Numbered from the stretch's first letter, positions 20,579 through 32,292 are shown. The stretch: 64,000 nt of DNA from Rhipicephalus microplus (GCF_043290135.1 NW_027464589.1:6081001-6145000); one strand, 5' to 3'. Notes: generated from the letters alone by a model not told the origin. Numbers and translations are program-made.

Positions 20579-23438
20579 GCTGAGCATCGGCGTCTCCGAC
20601 ATTGAAGTGAACATCCACGCACTTTCCGACATCAAACACCTAGTCCAAGACTATGCTGAAGTGTTTGAAGAAAGCCTGAGTACATTCAAGGGTGCTAAAG
20701 CTTCTCTACATGTTCCCTCATATGCTCCGCCTCAGTTCTTCAAGCCACGTCCACTGTCGTATGCCTTGACATACGGAGTAACTCAAGAAATCCATAGACT
20801 AAGAAGAGATTCCATTCATGTTCCAGTCAAGACAGCAAAGTTGGCTGCACATATTGTTCCTGTGACCAAAAGGAAGGGACGCATCGAAACCTATGGAGAC
20901 TTCGGTGTCACCATAAACCCAGTAGCAACAGTGGAGCAGTACCCCATTCCAAGGGTCGAGGACCTACGGACTGTGCTTGCTGGAGGTGAGAAATTTACAA
21001 AATTGGATTTGCGAGATGCGTACCAGCAAGTTGTCCTTGACGAGGCCTCTAGGGAGTACGTCACTATTCCGACGCATATGCGGTTATTTCAGTACAACCG
21101 GTTGCCTTTTGGCGTCCCATCTGCTCCTGCCATATTTCAGCGCGAGATGGAGAACTTGTTCAGAGAACTGCCCCATGTAGCAGTCTATTTTGAAGACATT
21201 CTTGTGACTGGCGCAAATGATGCTGAGCACCTTCGCAACCTTCGTGCTGTACTTAGCAAAATTCGGGAATCTGACCTCAAACTGAAACTTGAAAAATGCC
21301 ATTTCTTCGTACCACAAGTTGAGTATCTCGGGTACATCATCAACAAGGAAGGCCTTTCCCCGAATGTTGACAAGGTAGCAGCCATTCTGCATGCTCCTGT
21401 GCCTCAGGATGTTAGGGAACTTCAGAGTTTCTTGGGAATTGTAAACTTCTACAGGCGCTTCTTACCCAATCTTTCGTCACTCCTTCGTCCACTGCACTTG
21501 CTCCTTTGTGAAGGGAAAAAGTGGGAGTGGAGACATGAACAACAAGATGCATTCAATGCCTGCAAGCACTTGATGACATCAGCTCCAGTTCTTGTGCATT
21601 TCAACCCTGCCAGGCCTGTTCACCTCAGCTGTGACGCATCGCCTTATGGTATAGGTGCAGTTCTGGCGCACAAAGATGCTGATGGTGGGAAACATCCCAT
21701 TGTTTTTGCCTTGAGGAGCTTGTCAAAAGCAGAACAAAACTACAGTCAACTCGACAAGGAGGCACTGGCTTTAGTGTTTGGTGTGGATCGGTTCCACCAG
21801 TACTTATGTGGCATCTCATTCGAAGCACACACTGACCACACGCCACTTCTTGGACTGCTGGGTGCCAACAAGCCCGTTCCCGTGCAAGCTTCACCTCGAG
21901 TGGTCAGGTGGGCTCTGAAGCTTCCTGCTTACAAGTATGAACTTGTATACAAGCCTGGCAAAGAACTCGGCCACACTGATGGCCTTAGTAGACTGCCTCT
22001 CCCAACTGACAACACTGCATTACCACGACCTGCTGAAATCTTGTTGCTAGAGGAGGCATATCCGAGACTCCTTTCACCAGGTGTTATGGCCCAAGCCACA
22101 CGAAATGACCTACTTCTGGGCCATGTTGTTCTTGCTGTTCTGAAAGGAGAAAGCCTCCCAGTAGGACCAGAGTGGAACCCTTTCAATACCAGAAGCTCAG
22201 AACTCAGTCTCCATGAGGGTTGCCTACTCTGGGGAACAAGAGTAGTGATCCCAAAGTCATTGCAGGCCCAAGTTCTTGGTGTTCGTCATGCCAGCCACCC
22301 GGGTATCGAGAAGAGCAAGATGATTGCCAGGAGCCATGTTTGGTGGCGAGGCATTGACAATGACATTGCCAACAGCGTGAAGAGCTGCGCTACGTGCCAG
22401 ACTCAACATCGATCTGCACAGCCGGTTCAGCAGACGCCGTGGCCTTTTCCACAGCGACCCTGGTCAAGGCTTCACATTGATTTTGGAAGACCATTCCTAG
22501 GTCACACATTCTTGGTTATTGTGGATGCACTCTCAAAGTGAATAGAAGTCTTTCCTGTGTCTTACACATCTGCAGAAACTACCATTTCTGCATTGAGAAC
22601 TGCATTTGCTCAGCATGGACTGCCTGATGTCCTAGATTCCGACAATGGTCCTACCTTCACCAGTGCCCAGTACCTTGAGTTCTTAATTCGAAATGGAATA
22701 TGCCGCATGCTTGTACCGCCGTATCACCCTGCCTCAAATGCTGCAGCTGAACTAGTTGTACCAACTGTGAAGAACAAACTCAAGAAGTCTGGTTCTGGGA
22801 ACCTCGAAACGCAGATCTCCAGGTTTCTTTTCCACTATAGGACCACACCACGTGAAGTAACAGGTCAACCATCGTGTGAACTCTTGACAGGAAGAATGTT
22901 CAAGACTCCGTTGGATTTCCTCAGGCCAAGCCTGCAGGCATCTGTATTCCTAAAACAACTCAAGCAGAAGTTGTATGCTGACAGAGGGTCCCGGCAGGCT
23001 CCATCACTGCTGGCAGGTAATGACGTGTACGCGCGAAACTTTCGCAGGGGTACACCCTGGGTGCCCTCCAGTGTTGTGGGCGTTACTCCGTCATCAGCTA
23101 GTGTCCGTTTTGAAGATGGCACCTTGGGAAACCGACACAGCGACCACTTGCGCCTGGTGCAGAGAGGACCATTGGCCTCTCCTGAAACTGCTATCGCTGC
23201 AGCTCCACCACAGTTGGAGCCGCCGCTTCTCCATGCACCAGCCGTTCCGCAAGTGCCTCATCAGGAACAGCTACCTGGAACTAGCTTCTCTCCGAGTAGC
23301 TGTGCCACGAAGAGCGACAGGACTGCGCTCAACAGTGGTGTGCATGTGAACAGTGACTCTGTCGTGCTTCCGCCTAGCACGCTGAAGTGGCGACGTGGCA
23401 CGAGGACTAGAAAACCGGTGAATAGGTACTCCCCGTAG
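20571..23438 (+). pseudogene. pol: RT-RNase H-integrase, one nonsense codon
   Basis: Open from 20571 to TGA 22539-22541, then open again in the same frame to TAG 23436-23438; the TGA follows ALSK, where Gypsy integrases normally have Trp. RT: FTKLDLRDAYQQV and LPFGVPSAPAIFQR, but the catalytic box reads YFED rather than Y-x-D-D. RNase H: SCDASPYGIGAVLAH and a TDHTPL box. Integrase: HPGIEKSK...CATCQ zinc region, HIDFGRPF, SDNGPTF and AAAELVVP catalytic positions. The proline-rich C-terminus ends RTRKPVNRYSP. Confidence 0.88.
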
Positions 23439-23460
23439 TCTTCCTCTAAGAGGGGAGAAG

Positions 23461-23682
23461 TGTTACAAGGTTGGCACAAATACAGCGCCCCCACGCGACG
23501 CTGATAGTTGTGTTGAGCTGTGCAAGCCTGGCACAGCGAAGGGGTTGCTGTTTTGGAAACAATAAAGACAGTTCGTTCAGGGCAATGGGCTCAACATGTT
23601 CTCATGTTCTTCGCGGGCCTGATGGCCTGCTGTTAACTGTAGTCACTACCGCCTGGCCATCCGTTAATCTACACATGTAACA
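23461..23682 (+). repeat. 3' LTR of Gypsy copy 3
   Basis: 222 bp, TGTTACAAGG...ACATGTAACA, immediately after the purine tract. AATAAA lies at about 23561 as a likely poly(A) signal. Confidence 0.85.
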
Positions 23683-23699
23683 AGCTCTAACTCTTCGAC

Positions 23700-24790
23700 G
23701 GCTCAAGTAACATCTGGCACACTGCAGGGAAGTTTCCTTGGTCTCCTGTTCTTTTCTAATATTTGTTAATGATTCGCCTAAATGTATTTTTCTCAAATTG
23801 GACTTTTTCACTGATGACCAGACTTGTAGTGTACTGAGCCATGAAAAGTAACTCTGGCTACCAGTTATTATAAAGCAACCTCTGTTCAATTATGACTTGG
23901 TGCTCATCATGGCTACATTACTAAAGTGTAAGGCTAAACTTGTCTTGTTTACAAAAAGTTTCATTTGTTTTCTGAACTTCACATATTCTTAATGACATAA
24001 ATGTTGATTCAGCTTCCACTGACAACTATTTAAATGTTCATTCTATGTTTGACCTGACATGGAACCGTCATACCCATTTTGCTTTGTAGCTGCCACTACC
24101 TCTTTGCCTCTTAAATTGTGATCCACAACATGCTCCTGCACAGGTGCATAAACTTACCCACTTTACTTGAATTCATCCTAAAATATAGAGTATACTTCAT
24201 AGATGTGGCACCTGGATTAGGCCTACATCATTGGTAACATCGATCTCTCCAGAAAAACGCAACAGATGTTTTTTTTCTGATTACGGTACTACCATTTCAT
24301 TGGTGTGTCAGTCCTAAATGCTTGTGCTGGTCTTGATAACCTTTACCATCAATGTACACTAGCTTGTTTACCTCTTTTTCATAAGATGTACAGCCACCCA
24401 TTACTTGACTTTTTTTCAATCATATTTCCACATCACCATTGTCCTTTCAAAATTAAACACATAGCTTGCCGTACTTCCAACTTTGCTAAATTAATCATCA
24501 CGAAAACCTTTATCGAGTTGAACTTGCTGCCTCCTTATATTGCCACTGAAATGATTACACCTAAATTTAATAAACCTATAATAATATTACCCATTTGTAG
24601 TCAGTCTCACTAGAGCCTTTCTATTCACAGAATTGCATTTTTTGTATATTTTGTTGGTTATGTCACACTTTTTTTAGGTATTTGTTTGATGAGTATTGTT
24701 CTGCTTTTTATTGATGCTACAGCTTATCTGTTTTTTCCCTCCTCCTTGTGTAATATATCCCTACAAGTAAGGACCTTGAGGCGTTTCTTG
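23700..24790 (+). pseudogene. decayed CR1/L2-like LINE, RT C-terminus and 3' UTR
   Basis: Bits of the CR1-like RT can be read across frames. SGTLQGSFLGLLFF at about 23711 stands for the usual SGVPQGSVLGPLLF. A TDD remnant of the catalytic box is near 23812, a DLTWNRHTHF segment near 24050, and FHKMYSHP...FAKLIITKTFIELNLLPP at 24370-24540. Many stops and shifts indicate an old copy. The 3' limit near 24790 is a guess. Confidence 0.65.
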
Positions 24791-26676
24791 CACTAGAATC
24801 AGTGAGTGATAATTTAATGCACCAAAGTCCCCTTGCCTTTGAAATAAAACCCCTCTATCAATTTTTGGGCTGCTTAGTCATTGTCCATAAAGTTTGTGAA
24901 TATTTTATGCCATTTTTAAGCCTCAAGAAAAAAATAGGAAGAAAATACTTTAGCCACAAAAATAATTTTTTATTCAAGAGAAGAGCTTGCATGTATAGGC
25001 TGGTGCAGATGTATGCGCTTATATTTTTAGAGGTGGCGCCGTTTCAGTGGCTCATACAGTACTCGCCTACTTGCCCAATAGATGCAGCTTTGATTGATCC
25101 AGGCACCACTGTTGCATTTCTGTAGAAGTGAAATCCTAGAGAACCACGTCAGGTGGAATACTAGGGTACAATAAAGAACCCAATGGGGTTCAAATTATCT
25201 GGAGCCCTCCAATACATTGTCTTGAAAAGGTTGTACTACTTTGTTAAAGTCTGTAAACCTAAATTTAGAGGCAAAGCTCTAAAGTAAATACTAACAGCAC
25301 ACTGATGAAGTTATGAAATAAAAGTTTGGACACAGGATGGTAGAGTTGACGTGTAAGAATTAATGGTGTGAAAGTATTTGAAAAGTGCAAGTAATATTGT
25401 GCAGTATCATTCAATTTGGTCTTTTGTTCGAATAACTCTACGGGAATGTTTTTTGATTGTTTAAAATTACAGCAAAATCTCCATAGCATCAAACAAACAC
25501 GAGATAAATGTATAATAAATATAATCTAAAATGCCAGAATTTGTTATATATATAGGCAACAATCACTTAAACTTTTTAAGGAGAGTCATTCTATGCAACT
25601 TCACCAGACATTTTAGGCCCATGGCAATGTAGCTCCAGTGCGTTACATGCCACAAAAGTGCTACTGACATTCTTTAGGGCCCCAAATCTCAATGAAACAT
25701 TGTAAATAGTCTAGTGCACGTGTGTGAGTGTATGTGTTATCTGTTGATCACTGTATATATCATAGTTATCACCCAGTATCCGGAGTAGCATGTCAGGCAA
25801 AAAGCCAGACAAACATCTCCAACTCTCCACTAAATTAATTCTCACCCTTCAACAGCTTTTTGCGAAATCTGGCTTAAAAATCACCACATTTTTCTTTGTG
25901 ATTAAAACTTGCTCTGATTGCTAATTTCTGTAGACGAAACTTTTTCTGCCTGTTTGTGCTAGTTTGCAGCTTTTCGCCGACTCAGCTAGAGAGTATCAAA
26001 CAACAATTTTCATGCAAAGGACGTCTATGAAATGCACTATATAAAATGGTGTTTACGGCAAGATAATGATGTAATGTAAATATAAATAAATTACTTATTT
26101 ATGTATATAAACTCATCAAGTGAATTTAGCACAAGCCAAATTAAATAAATTTGTGAAATTCGATATTCACTGTGGAAGTATGTCAAAATAAAATGGCACA
26201 AATAAAATGTCATAGCAGCCTGTTCAACATGCTATAAAGTAAAAACGATTAAAGTGCTCAAGATATATCGTCTGAAAAAGAAATTCGAATTTCGCTTTTT
26301 TTTTTAGAAAAAAGCTCAGTGTTCATTGAAAACCAACTTTGCTGGTCACTTAGTGAACTAAATGTATACATAAAGTTGTATATATTAGCTAAAGATATGT
26401 GAAGAGACAGGGAGGTATTGTTTTTTGAACTCGAGAATTACTTTATTTTTTCAATTTTGTAACACTGTAAGCTTTTCGACGATGTCATGAAAGTGGCAAC
26501 ACGCGTTCACAACAGCAGCCTTCAACCCAAGCCCACTGACCTGGGAAGTAGACAGTAAACTTGGCACTGTCTATGAATGAAATGGGGTTATCATTGGCGT
26601 TTTATTGCCAAAGACGCAATACAAGCAATGTGTTCAGAGGGTGACAACATCCCAATGAGTCATCACAGATTTACGA
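24791..26676. other. AT-rich spacer without recognisable genes
   Basis: No long open frame, RNA gene or repeat array was found. Only scattered short frames and short poly(A)/poly(T) runs occur. Confidence 0.55.
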
Positions 26677-26866
26677 TCACAACATGCTATTTTCTTCAGA
26701 GGGTTCTGCAAATGAAATAGGTGTGCTTTGTATATTTATATAACAATAAATTAAATAATGTGCATTTACTTGTAACAGCTGAAGTTGGTGTAGCGACGTA
26801 TAAGAGATGTTGTGGAGAACTGGCGCAGAGTAGGCAATTAAACTGTCAACGACACCAAGAAAATGG
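26677..26866 (-). pseudogene. small LINE RT-thumb fragment, minus strand
   Basis: About 60 codons (LGVVDSLIAYSAPVLHNISY, then LHQLQLLQVNA) resemble the region downstream of RT in RNase H-bearing LINEs. It is truncated on both sides and too short for a clade call. Confidence 0.45.
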
Positions 26867-27541
26867 GTGGTAATTACAGACTCTCTGGCAGCACTGGCAT
26901 GTGTGGAAAGTGCCACTTCAAGACACATTGATGTGCGTATAGTATACGCTACACTAAAAGAGTCGAATCATCGAGTAGCATTTCAGTGGTTTCCCAGTCA
27001 CTGCGGAATTAAGGGAAATGAAATGGCGGATGAGTTGGCGAAAACTGCTCATAATTCTATGCAAATGTGCTTCATTCTGGTATCTCAATATGATGTCAAT
27101 AGAATTTTAAGAACAAAAAAAAACGTGAATTATGCCTGTCTACCTGGTTCACAGACAAAACAAAGGAATCGATCCTATATTCTGCTGATTCTAATCTTGA
27201 ATACCAATAAGACCGTGACCTCCCAAGACGTATCGACACACTCATTCATCGCCTACGACTCGGAACTGCTTACACAAAGCACTTTCTACTTCGTATTCAT
27301 CGTGCAACATCGTCAGCATGTTCATGCGGCCACTACGACGAGGATATCTGTCACCTCTTGCTCGACTGTCCGAAACACGACACACACCGAAGGCGACTAG
27401 AACAAGAACTGCATAGGTTAGATCCTGAGTGACCATTTGGGTTGAATAAAATACTAGGTCCATGGCCATCCAAAACAAACGGCGAAGCAATGTAGGTGCT
27501 GCAACAGTTCTTCGAAGAAACGAAGACTTGTGACGAATACT
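26867..27541 (+). pseudogene. LINE RNase H domain and C-terminal zinc finger
   Basis: RNase H is visible as VITDSLAALACVE, WFPSHCGIKGNEMADELAK at 26867-27056. This is the Asp, His and Asp segment of LINE-encoded RNase H. After a frame change near 27060-27200 the C-terminal finger CSCGHYDEDICHLLLDC appears at about 27319-27370, with the end of ORF2 near 27541. The copy is 5'-truncated with several stops. It is an I-, R1- or LOA-type LINE. It abuts the minus-strand fragment head to head. Confidence 0.75.
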
Positions 27542-27625
27542 GAGTGGACAAAAGTTAAAAGTGAGCGTGTGGTCTACGTGGTTGTTCTGCCCACTGTAAG
27601 ATGTTGAAGGAGGGTCGCTAATGGC

Positions 27626-27643
27626 ATTCCACCGCTGCCACCA
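27626..27643 (-). promoter_or_regulatory. extra primer-site copy outside the 3' LTR
   Basis: An 18-base match (one change) to the tRNA-Leu-type primer site, directly outside the LTR at 27646-28433. It shows that the sequence beyond this LTR was internal region. Confidence 0.8.
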
Positions 27644-27645
27644 GT

Positions 27646-28433
27646 TGTTATGGCTCGGAAGGAGAAACGCAGGAGGATACGAAAAACAAAACATGGTTTA
27701 TGTCACTATTTACACATATTTACAGAAAAGAAAGGATAGTGGTTTCCCAAACCACGAGCGTGGTGGTTGAACGTTACATAGTTCAGAGCGACGTCCAGCA
27801 CTCTGCGGCGTCGTTTTATGCACTGTTGGGCTCCTCCTCTCCGAGTGGACCACCAATCACACACACACAGGTGAGGGAGATGAGCACGCAAGGTCCACGT
27901 GAACACTGCACTGCAAGGTGGCGCCAGCAGGGCTCTTCCTCGTCGTGTGTGTGCCGCTAGTCGAGAGTTCCCACGATCCGGAAAGCGTACGTCAAAGGGT
28001 CCGCCGCACAGCTCGCCCAATTAGCGGGGCGATCTGCGGTGGCCGTCACGGGCTCTTTCAGGAAGACGCCGTCCCTGTTGCCCTCTTTCGTCATGGCGTT
28101 GCGGCGACACGACGTCTCCTCCGCCAGCCAGCAGGGGCAATGCCTGGCGGGCATAAGCAGTCGGCCGGTCAGCTACTTGACTGAGGATTAAAGAAGCGCC
28201 ACTCCGCCGTCAGCTCTGGCGCCTGTCATGCCAGCCTCCCCGTCGCCCGACGAGTCGCCGAGGCCATTAGTCACCGCTTCTGCTCGAAGAGACGACAAAA
28301 GGGTCCGCATTTGAAAGACGGGAACTCGCCTTTGCTTGCTGCTTGGTCTGGCTAATAGCTCAAATCTTCGACAGCGTCTATCAGACTGGGCGCCGAAGGG
28401 ATTGAGAGACGAATCCCCAGGACAAACCTAACA
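27646..28433 (-). repeat. 3' LTR of the 27646-32292 element
   Basis: 788 bp. Matches 31502-32292 throughout, including GGTTTCCCAAACCACGAGCG and CGGCCGGTCAGCTACTTGAC. Confidence 0.93.
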
Positions 28434-28803
28434 GCTCCTCCGCCGCCCGGAAAATCTCGGCTGGCCAGCGCTCCCAACCGCTGGGCACGAAGAGAATGGT
28501 TGGTGACGAGGACTCTCTCCAGCTGCGAACTCGAAACCAACTCACAAACCAGCTCACAATGATAGACAATAGCAAGGCGAACCACACAACGCAATACCAT
28601 GCTGCAGTCAAGCACATTGGACCCGCTTCAAACCCTCCAGGCTTCTCAAGAAACACAAACAAAAGAGAAACCTGTACGCTAAAATTTTGAGGCAATTTGG
28701 TGCCGCCAAAGTTACAAAAATCATGGACGTGGAGATGCTTACCAAAATTGGAACAAGTTGCCGTGTGAGAAAAGCACGCAAAGGCGAATACAATTTGGCC
28801 CAA
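28381..28803 (-). other. small ORF with one strong hydrophobic segment, doubtful
   Basis: 140 codons running into the 3' LTR. The segment CLTAAWYCVVWFALLLSIIV would be a transmembrane helix, followed by SWFVSWFRVRSW with positive charge. It lies where env-like genes sit in some Gypsy lineages, but there is no signal peptide, cysteine pattern or similarity I recognise. Chance is a good explanation. Confidence 0.2.
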
Positions 28804-29617
28804 TATAACCGTAACCCTATTTTTTTTAAAACTAGCTTTCTCCTACCCTCCGCACTACCAAGTTGTAACTCACATCTGCTAATTTATCATTAACTCAATG
28901 AAACACCACTATCTACCCTGGTTTCACAGAAATGCTGCCTGTACTTACACAAAGTAACTGTGCGCATTCTCTATCCTCTCATTACAAACTTAAAACGTAG
29001 TCGGGAGTGCCTACTTGTAGGACAGCCTGACGCCAATGAAAACTCACTCACAGCAGGTCGAACTGTGTTTTATAAATCCTAGAAGTGTATCTAGCCCCAA
29101 AATTTAGCGAACGCTACTCTCATCAGCTCAAGAGATCAAATGAGCCCTATAAGCAATCATATAAACAACAAAATGAATTACCCTCAGATACTAGCACGCT
29201 CGTTAACTGAATGTAGCCTCATGTTAGCCCCTGTCTTTAAAGAACGCACAGGACGATGCTGTGCCCCCTAGCACGATATCATACTCTCAAAGAACGGTAG
29301 CACAGCAATCGCACACCTAACCGTAGGCCATTTCCCTGTAACTCAACTAAAAACACTTACAAAAAAAAATTAGAAGGGAAAAACTGCTGCTACAGGAACT
29401 AGCCAGGGAGATGACAAAGGAATACTACTTTAAAACCAAAAATAAGCAAACAAACATGCTTCTAAGAAAATTCCTTTGTCCGACTCTCCAGCTTACAGTT
29501 GTCCCTCACTCTTCAGTCGTACACGTGGCGGTCGTGGTGTTCGATTCTGAAAACGCGCGAGACAACAAAGTACACAAGCAACAGGCTGAACTGCACAGTC
29601 ACGCGTAATTTGTGAAT
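28434..29617 (-). other. non-coding internal 3' region of the LTR element
   Basis: 1.2 kb between the ORF stop and the 3' LTR. It shows no recognisable domain. The size is much too small for pol, consistent with a non-autonomous element. Confidence 0.6.
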
Positions 29618-31273
29618 TCAGCCTGTCTGTGTCAGTGTGGCGGAGGGGGACCAGCGATCCGCAGAAAAGAGTAGCGATGCCCTCTTTGGGCTTGCACCTG
29701 CGTGGGGCTTCGCTAGACTGGCCTTTTTCCTAGGACCACGTCGACACACTTGTCCGCGGAAAGCTTTAAACCTCCACCGCGAATTCGGTCGCAAGGATGC
29801 GCGCCATGGCCTGCCCTTTCGCCGCTGGCGCCTTCCTTCCCGCCACAAAGACCTCTTCGCTGAACTGGCGAGTAACCTACCCCTTTCTCGTTCGCCCGGC
29901 TGATGGCCATCTTTAGCATTCCTTGGTCGCTTCGCTTTCCTAGGGCAACGTTTGCTACCGACCCTTTTCTCACAACTGGGAAATTGATCTCGGGTTGCGT
30001 TATTGCTGGCTTCACACCTCAGGGGTACTTCTGCACCACCTGTCACCGTACCTCGGCCCTTCGGTCTCTTAGCACTGTTGTCACGTCGGGCCGATTCACC
30101 TGTACTGAACCTGCATTCGCGCGCGCCCTGAAACGTGCAGTCGATAGAACTGAAGTACCGACGACTTACACGGGAATGTATTCGCGAAGAACCCGCTTTT
30201 ATTTTTCTTGTCCGGTGGCTCGGACGTATACAAACCGACTTAGACGTCGATGCAAAGTGCCTAGTACTACTTGCTACGCTCGAAGCTTTTGCGCCCTCCT
30301 TTACACGCGTAGTACTGTTCGTCTCCCTCGCGGCTTTGCGACGTCTCTTTCGTCTGCGCCGCTTCTTGCGGCTCGTTGCCGAGCCTTCCGATTTGATCCC
30401 AAGCTCGTCAACTCTCGCACACCCTGCGTCAGCTGTTGAATCCACGCAGTCTAAATGATTTTCTAAAAAATCATCTCTCTCGCACTCTAGACTGGTGGAA
30501 CGCTCGACGCTCTCAGAAACAGTGCAGCTGCTTTCCTGCAAAAAATCTCGCTCGTCTTGCTGGGAGCTGCCTACAACCACACTGTTCTCATCCTCTACCT
30601 TCGCTGCTTCTCTTGAGCTCTCTCCGGTGTCCTTGACTACTTCCACATTGTCTGCAAGACCCACCGTCACGACAAACACAGTTGAGGTCTGTGTCAGATT
30701 GTCTACAGCTATTCTAGCTGTTTCGCTAATATTAAACTGGCACAGCACCTCGTCGCATTCGCTCTGGCCTTCGTCGGCCTCTCTACGCAGCGTAGCATCT
30801 TTAGCAGCACTCAAATTTGGTTCTTCATTGAACCTGCTGCTGTCATTAAACGTGCTAGCCTTCTCTAAAGCTCGGGGCTGCACCTCACTCATTTGATTAT
30901 CGCACTTCTCGTGCGCTACATTTACGGATGGCTGAATTTTCCGTCTCATTGCCTCGTTTTTCTGTTCCAATTGTTCGACCACCAAGGCGCGTGCTCGATC
31001 ACGCTCTTTTATATTCCTTATTTCCTTTTCTTGTTTCTCGAAAATCTCTACTGCGTTTTTAATCTCGTCCTCACTGGCTTTTTGCGAGATCAGCATCGCT
31101 GTCCTGCCCATTCCTTCCTCTATTTCAATGCCTATATGCTTACTCACAGCCAAAAGTTCATCTCTTAGCATTGCCTTCCACGACATGATTGCCGTTGTAC
31201 TTTGGTCCTGCATCTCATACATAATTAGGTGATCCCTACAACTCACAAAAGGTAATCTCCCTAATCCACACAC
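29618..31273 (-). CDS. 551-residue ORF of a non-autonomous LTR element, Gag candidate
   Basis: The longest ORF of the element, uninterrupted. The likely start is MYEMQDQS or MSWKAML, a few codons after the first ATG. The N-terminal 50-110 are predicted coiled coil (EKQEKEIRNIKERDRA, KNEAMRRK). The middle is acidic and Ser-rich. A cluster of basic residues (RKKRRRRKRRRKAAR, about residue 300) resembles a nuclear-localisation or nucleic-acid-binding patch, and the last 120 residues are strongly basic. There is no CCHC knuckle, protease or RT. By position it should be Gag, but I recognise no capsid fold, so the function is unproven. Confidence 0.6.
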   Translation of the reverse strand: MCGLGRLPFVSCRDHLIMYEMQDQSTTAIMSWKAMLRDELLAVSKHIGIEIEEGMGRTAMLISQKASEDEIKNAVEIFEKQEKEIRNIKERDRARALVVEQLEQKNEAMRRKIQPSVNVAHEKCDNQMSEVQPRALEKASTFNDSSRFNEEPNLSAAKDATLRREADEGQSECDEVLCQFNISETARIAVDNLTQTSTVFVVTVGLADNVEVVKDTGESSREAAKVEDENSVVVGSSQQDERDFLQESSCTVSESVERSTSLECERDDFLENHLDCVDSTADAGCARVDELGIKSEGSATSRKKRRRRKRRRKAARETNSTTRVKEGAKASSVASSTRHFASTSKSVCIRPSHRTRKIKAGSSRIHSRVSRRYFSSIDCTFQGARECRFSTGESARRDNSAKRPKGRGTVTGGAEVPLRCEASNNATRDQFPSCEKRVGSKRCPRKAKRPRNAKDGHQPGERERGRLLASSAKRSLWREGRRQRRKGRPWRASLRPNSRWRFKAFRGQVCRRGPRKKASLAKPHAGASPKRASLLFSADRWSPSATLTQTG

Positions 31274-31367
31274 AATCCAGCTTCTAATAAACTCACACAG
31301 TTGAAGCCTGGAAAGTCAAAGCAAAGACCGAGCACTCACCACAGCACAGCACCACGTCGTGAAGTCC

Positions 31368-31499
31368 ATCCCACCGCTGCCAACCAGTTGTAGCGGATGG
31401 GGAAGGAAGGTCGCTGGATGATGGCATCCCTCCGCTGCCACCAGTTGTTAGATGTTGAAGGAAGAAGTTGCAGATGATGGCATCCCACCGCTGCCACCA
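31368..31499 (-). repeat. three iterated tRNA-Leu primer sites, 56-58 bp apart
   Basis: On the minus strand TGGTGGCAGCGGTGGGAT (31499-31482) begins two bases inside the LTR and equals the complement of the last 18 bases, with CCA, of a eukaryotic tRNA-Leu whose acceptor end is CCGCTGCCA. Near copies lie at 31443-31426 (one change) and 31386-31368 (one insertion), each with the adjoining GATGTTGAAGG/GATGGCATCC sequence. Confidence 0.85.
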
Positions 31500-31501
31500 G
31501 T

Positions 31502-32292
31502 TGTTAAGGTTGAAAGAAGGAGAAACGCAGGAGGATGCGGAAAACAAAACATGGGTTTATGACATTATTTACACATATTTACAGAAAAGAAGGGATAGTG
31601 GTTTCCCAAACCACGAGCGTGGTGGTTGAACGTTACATAGTTCAAAGCGACGCCCAGCACTCTGCGGCGTCGTTTTATGCACTGTTGGGCTCCTCCTCTC
31701 CGAGTGGACCACCAATCACACACACGCAGGTGAGGGAGACGAGCATGCAAGGTCCACGTGAACACTGCACTGCAAGGTGACGCCAACAGGGCTCTTCCTC
31801 GTCGTATGTGTGCCGCTAGTCGAGAGTTCCCACGATCCGAAAAACGTACATCAAAGGGTCCGCCGCACAGCTCGCCCAATTAGTGGGGCGATCTGCGGTG
31901 GTCGTCACGGTCTCTTTCAGGAAGACGCCGTCCCTGTTGCCCTCTTTCGTCGTGGCGCCGCGGCGACACGACGTCTCCTCCGCCGGCCAGCAGGGACAAT
32001 GCCTGGCGGGCATAAGCCGTCGGCCGGTGAGCTACTTGACTGAGGATTAAAGAAACGCCGCTCCGCCGTCAGCTCTGGCGCCGGTCATGCCAGCCTCCCC
32101 GTCGCTCGATGAGTCGCCGATGCCATTAGCCACCGCTTCTGCTCGAAGAGACGACAAAAGGGTCCGCATTTGAAAGACGGGAACTCGCCTTTGCTTGCTG
32201 CTTGGTCTGGATAATAGCTCAAATCTTCGACAGCGTCTTTCAGACTGGGCGCCGAAGGGATTGAGAGACGAATCCCCAGGCCAAACCTAACA
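31502..32292 (-). repeat. 5' LTR of the 27646-32292 element
   Basis: 791 bp, TGTTA...TAACA. The flank after 32292 (CCATATAG) does not match the opposite flank, as expected for a rearranged array. Confidence 0.93.

Larger units (their letters stand above)
19600..23682 (+). mobile_element. 5'-truncated Gypsy retrotransposon, copy 3 (different lineage)
   Basis: Contains the C-terminal part of gag, then protease, RT, RNase H, integrase, a purine tract (AAGAGGGGAGAAG, 23448-23460) and one LTR at 23461-23682. No matching 5' LTR is present upstream and the N-terminal capsid is missing. The pol sequence is clearly different from copies 1 and 2 and from 39837-44891. The left boundary is approximate. 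Confidence 0.88.
27646..32292 (-). mobile_element. LTR element with one non-pol ORF and tRNA-Leu primer sites
   Basis: Two similar LTRs (27646-28433, 788 bp; 31502-32292, 791 bp) begin TGTTA and end TAACA, and differ by a few percent. On the minus strand the 5' LTR is 31502-32292, followed by primer sites, a 551-codon ORF and about 1.2 kb of non-coding internal sequence. A GGGCGGCGGAGGAGC purine-rich tract ends next to 28433. No protease, RT or integrase is present. The outer side of the 3' LTR is again primer-site sequence (27626-27643), so this was part of a tandem LTR-internal-LTR array. Confidence 0.85.

Noticed and set aside
22539..22541. TGA in Gypsy copy 3 as a selenocysteine or programmed readthrough codon
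   Set aside because: It replaces a position that is normally Trp in Gypsy integrases (a TGG-to-TGA change) in an element already truncated at its 5' end.
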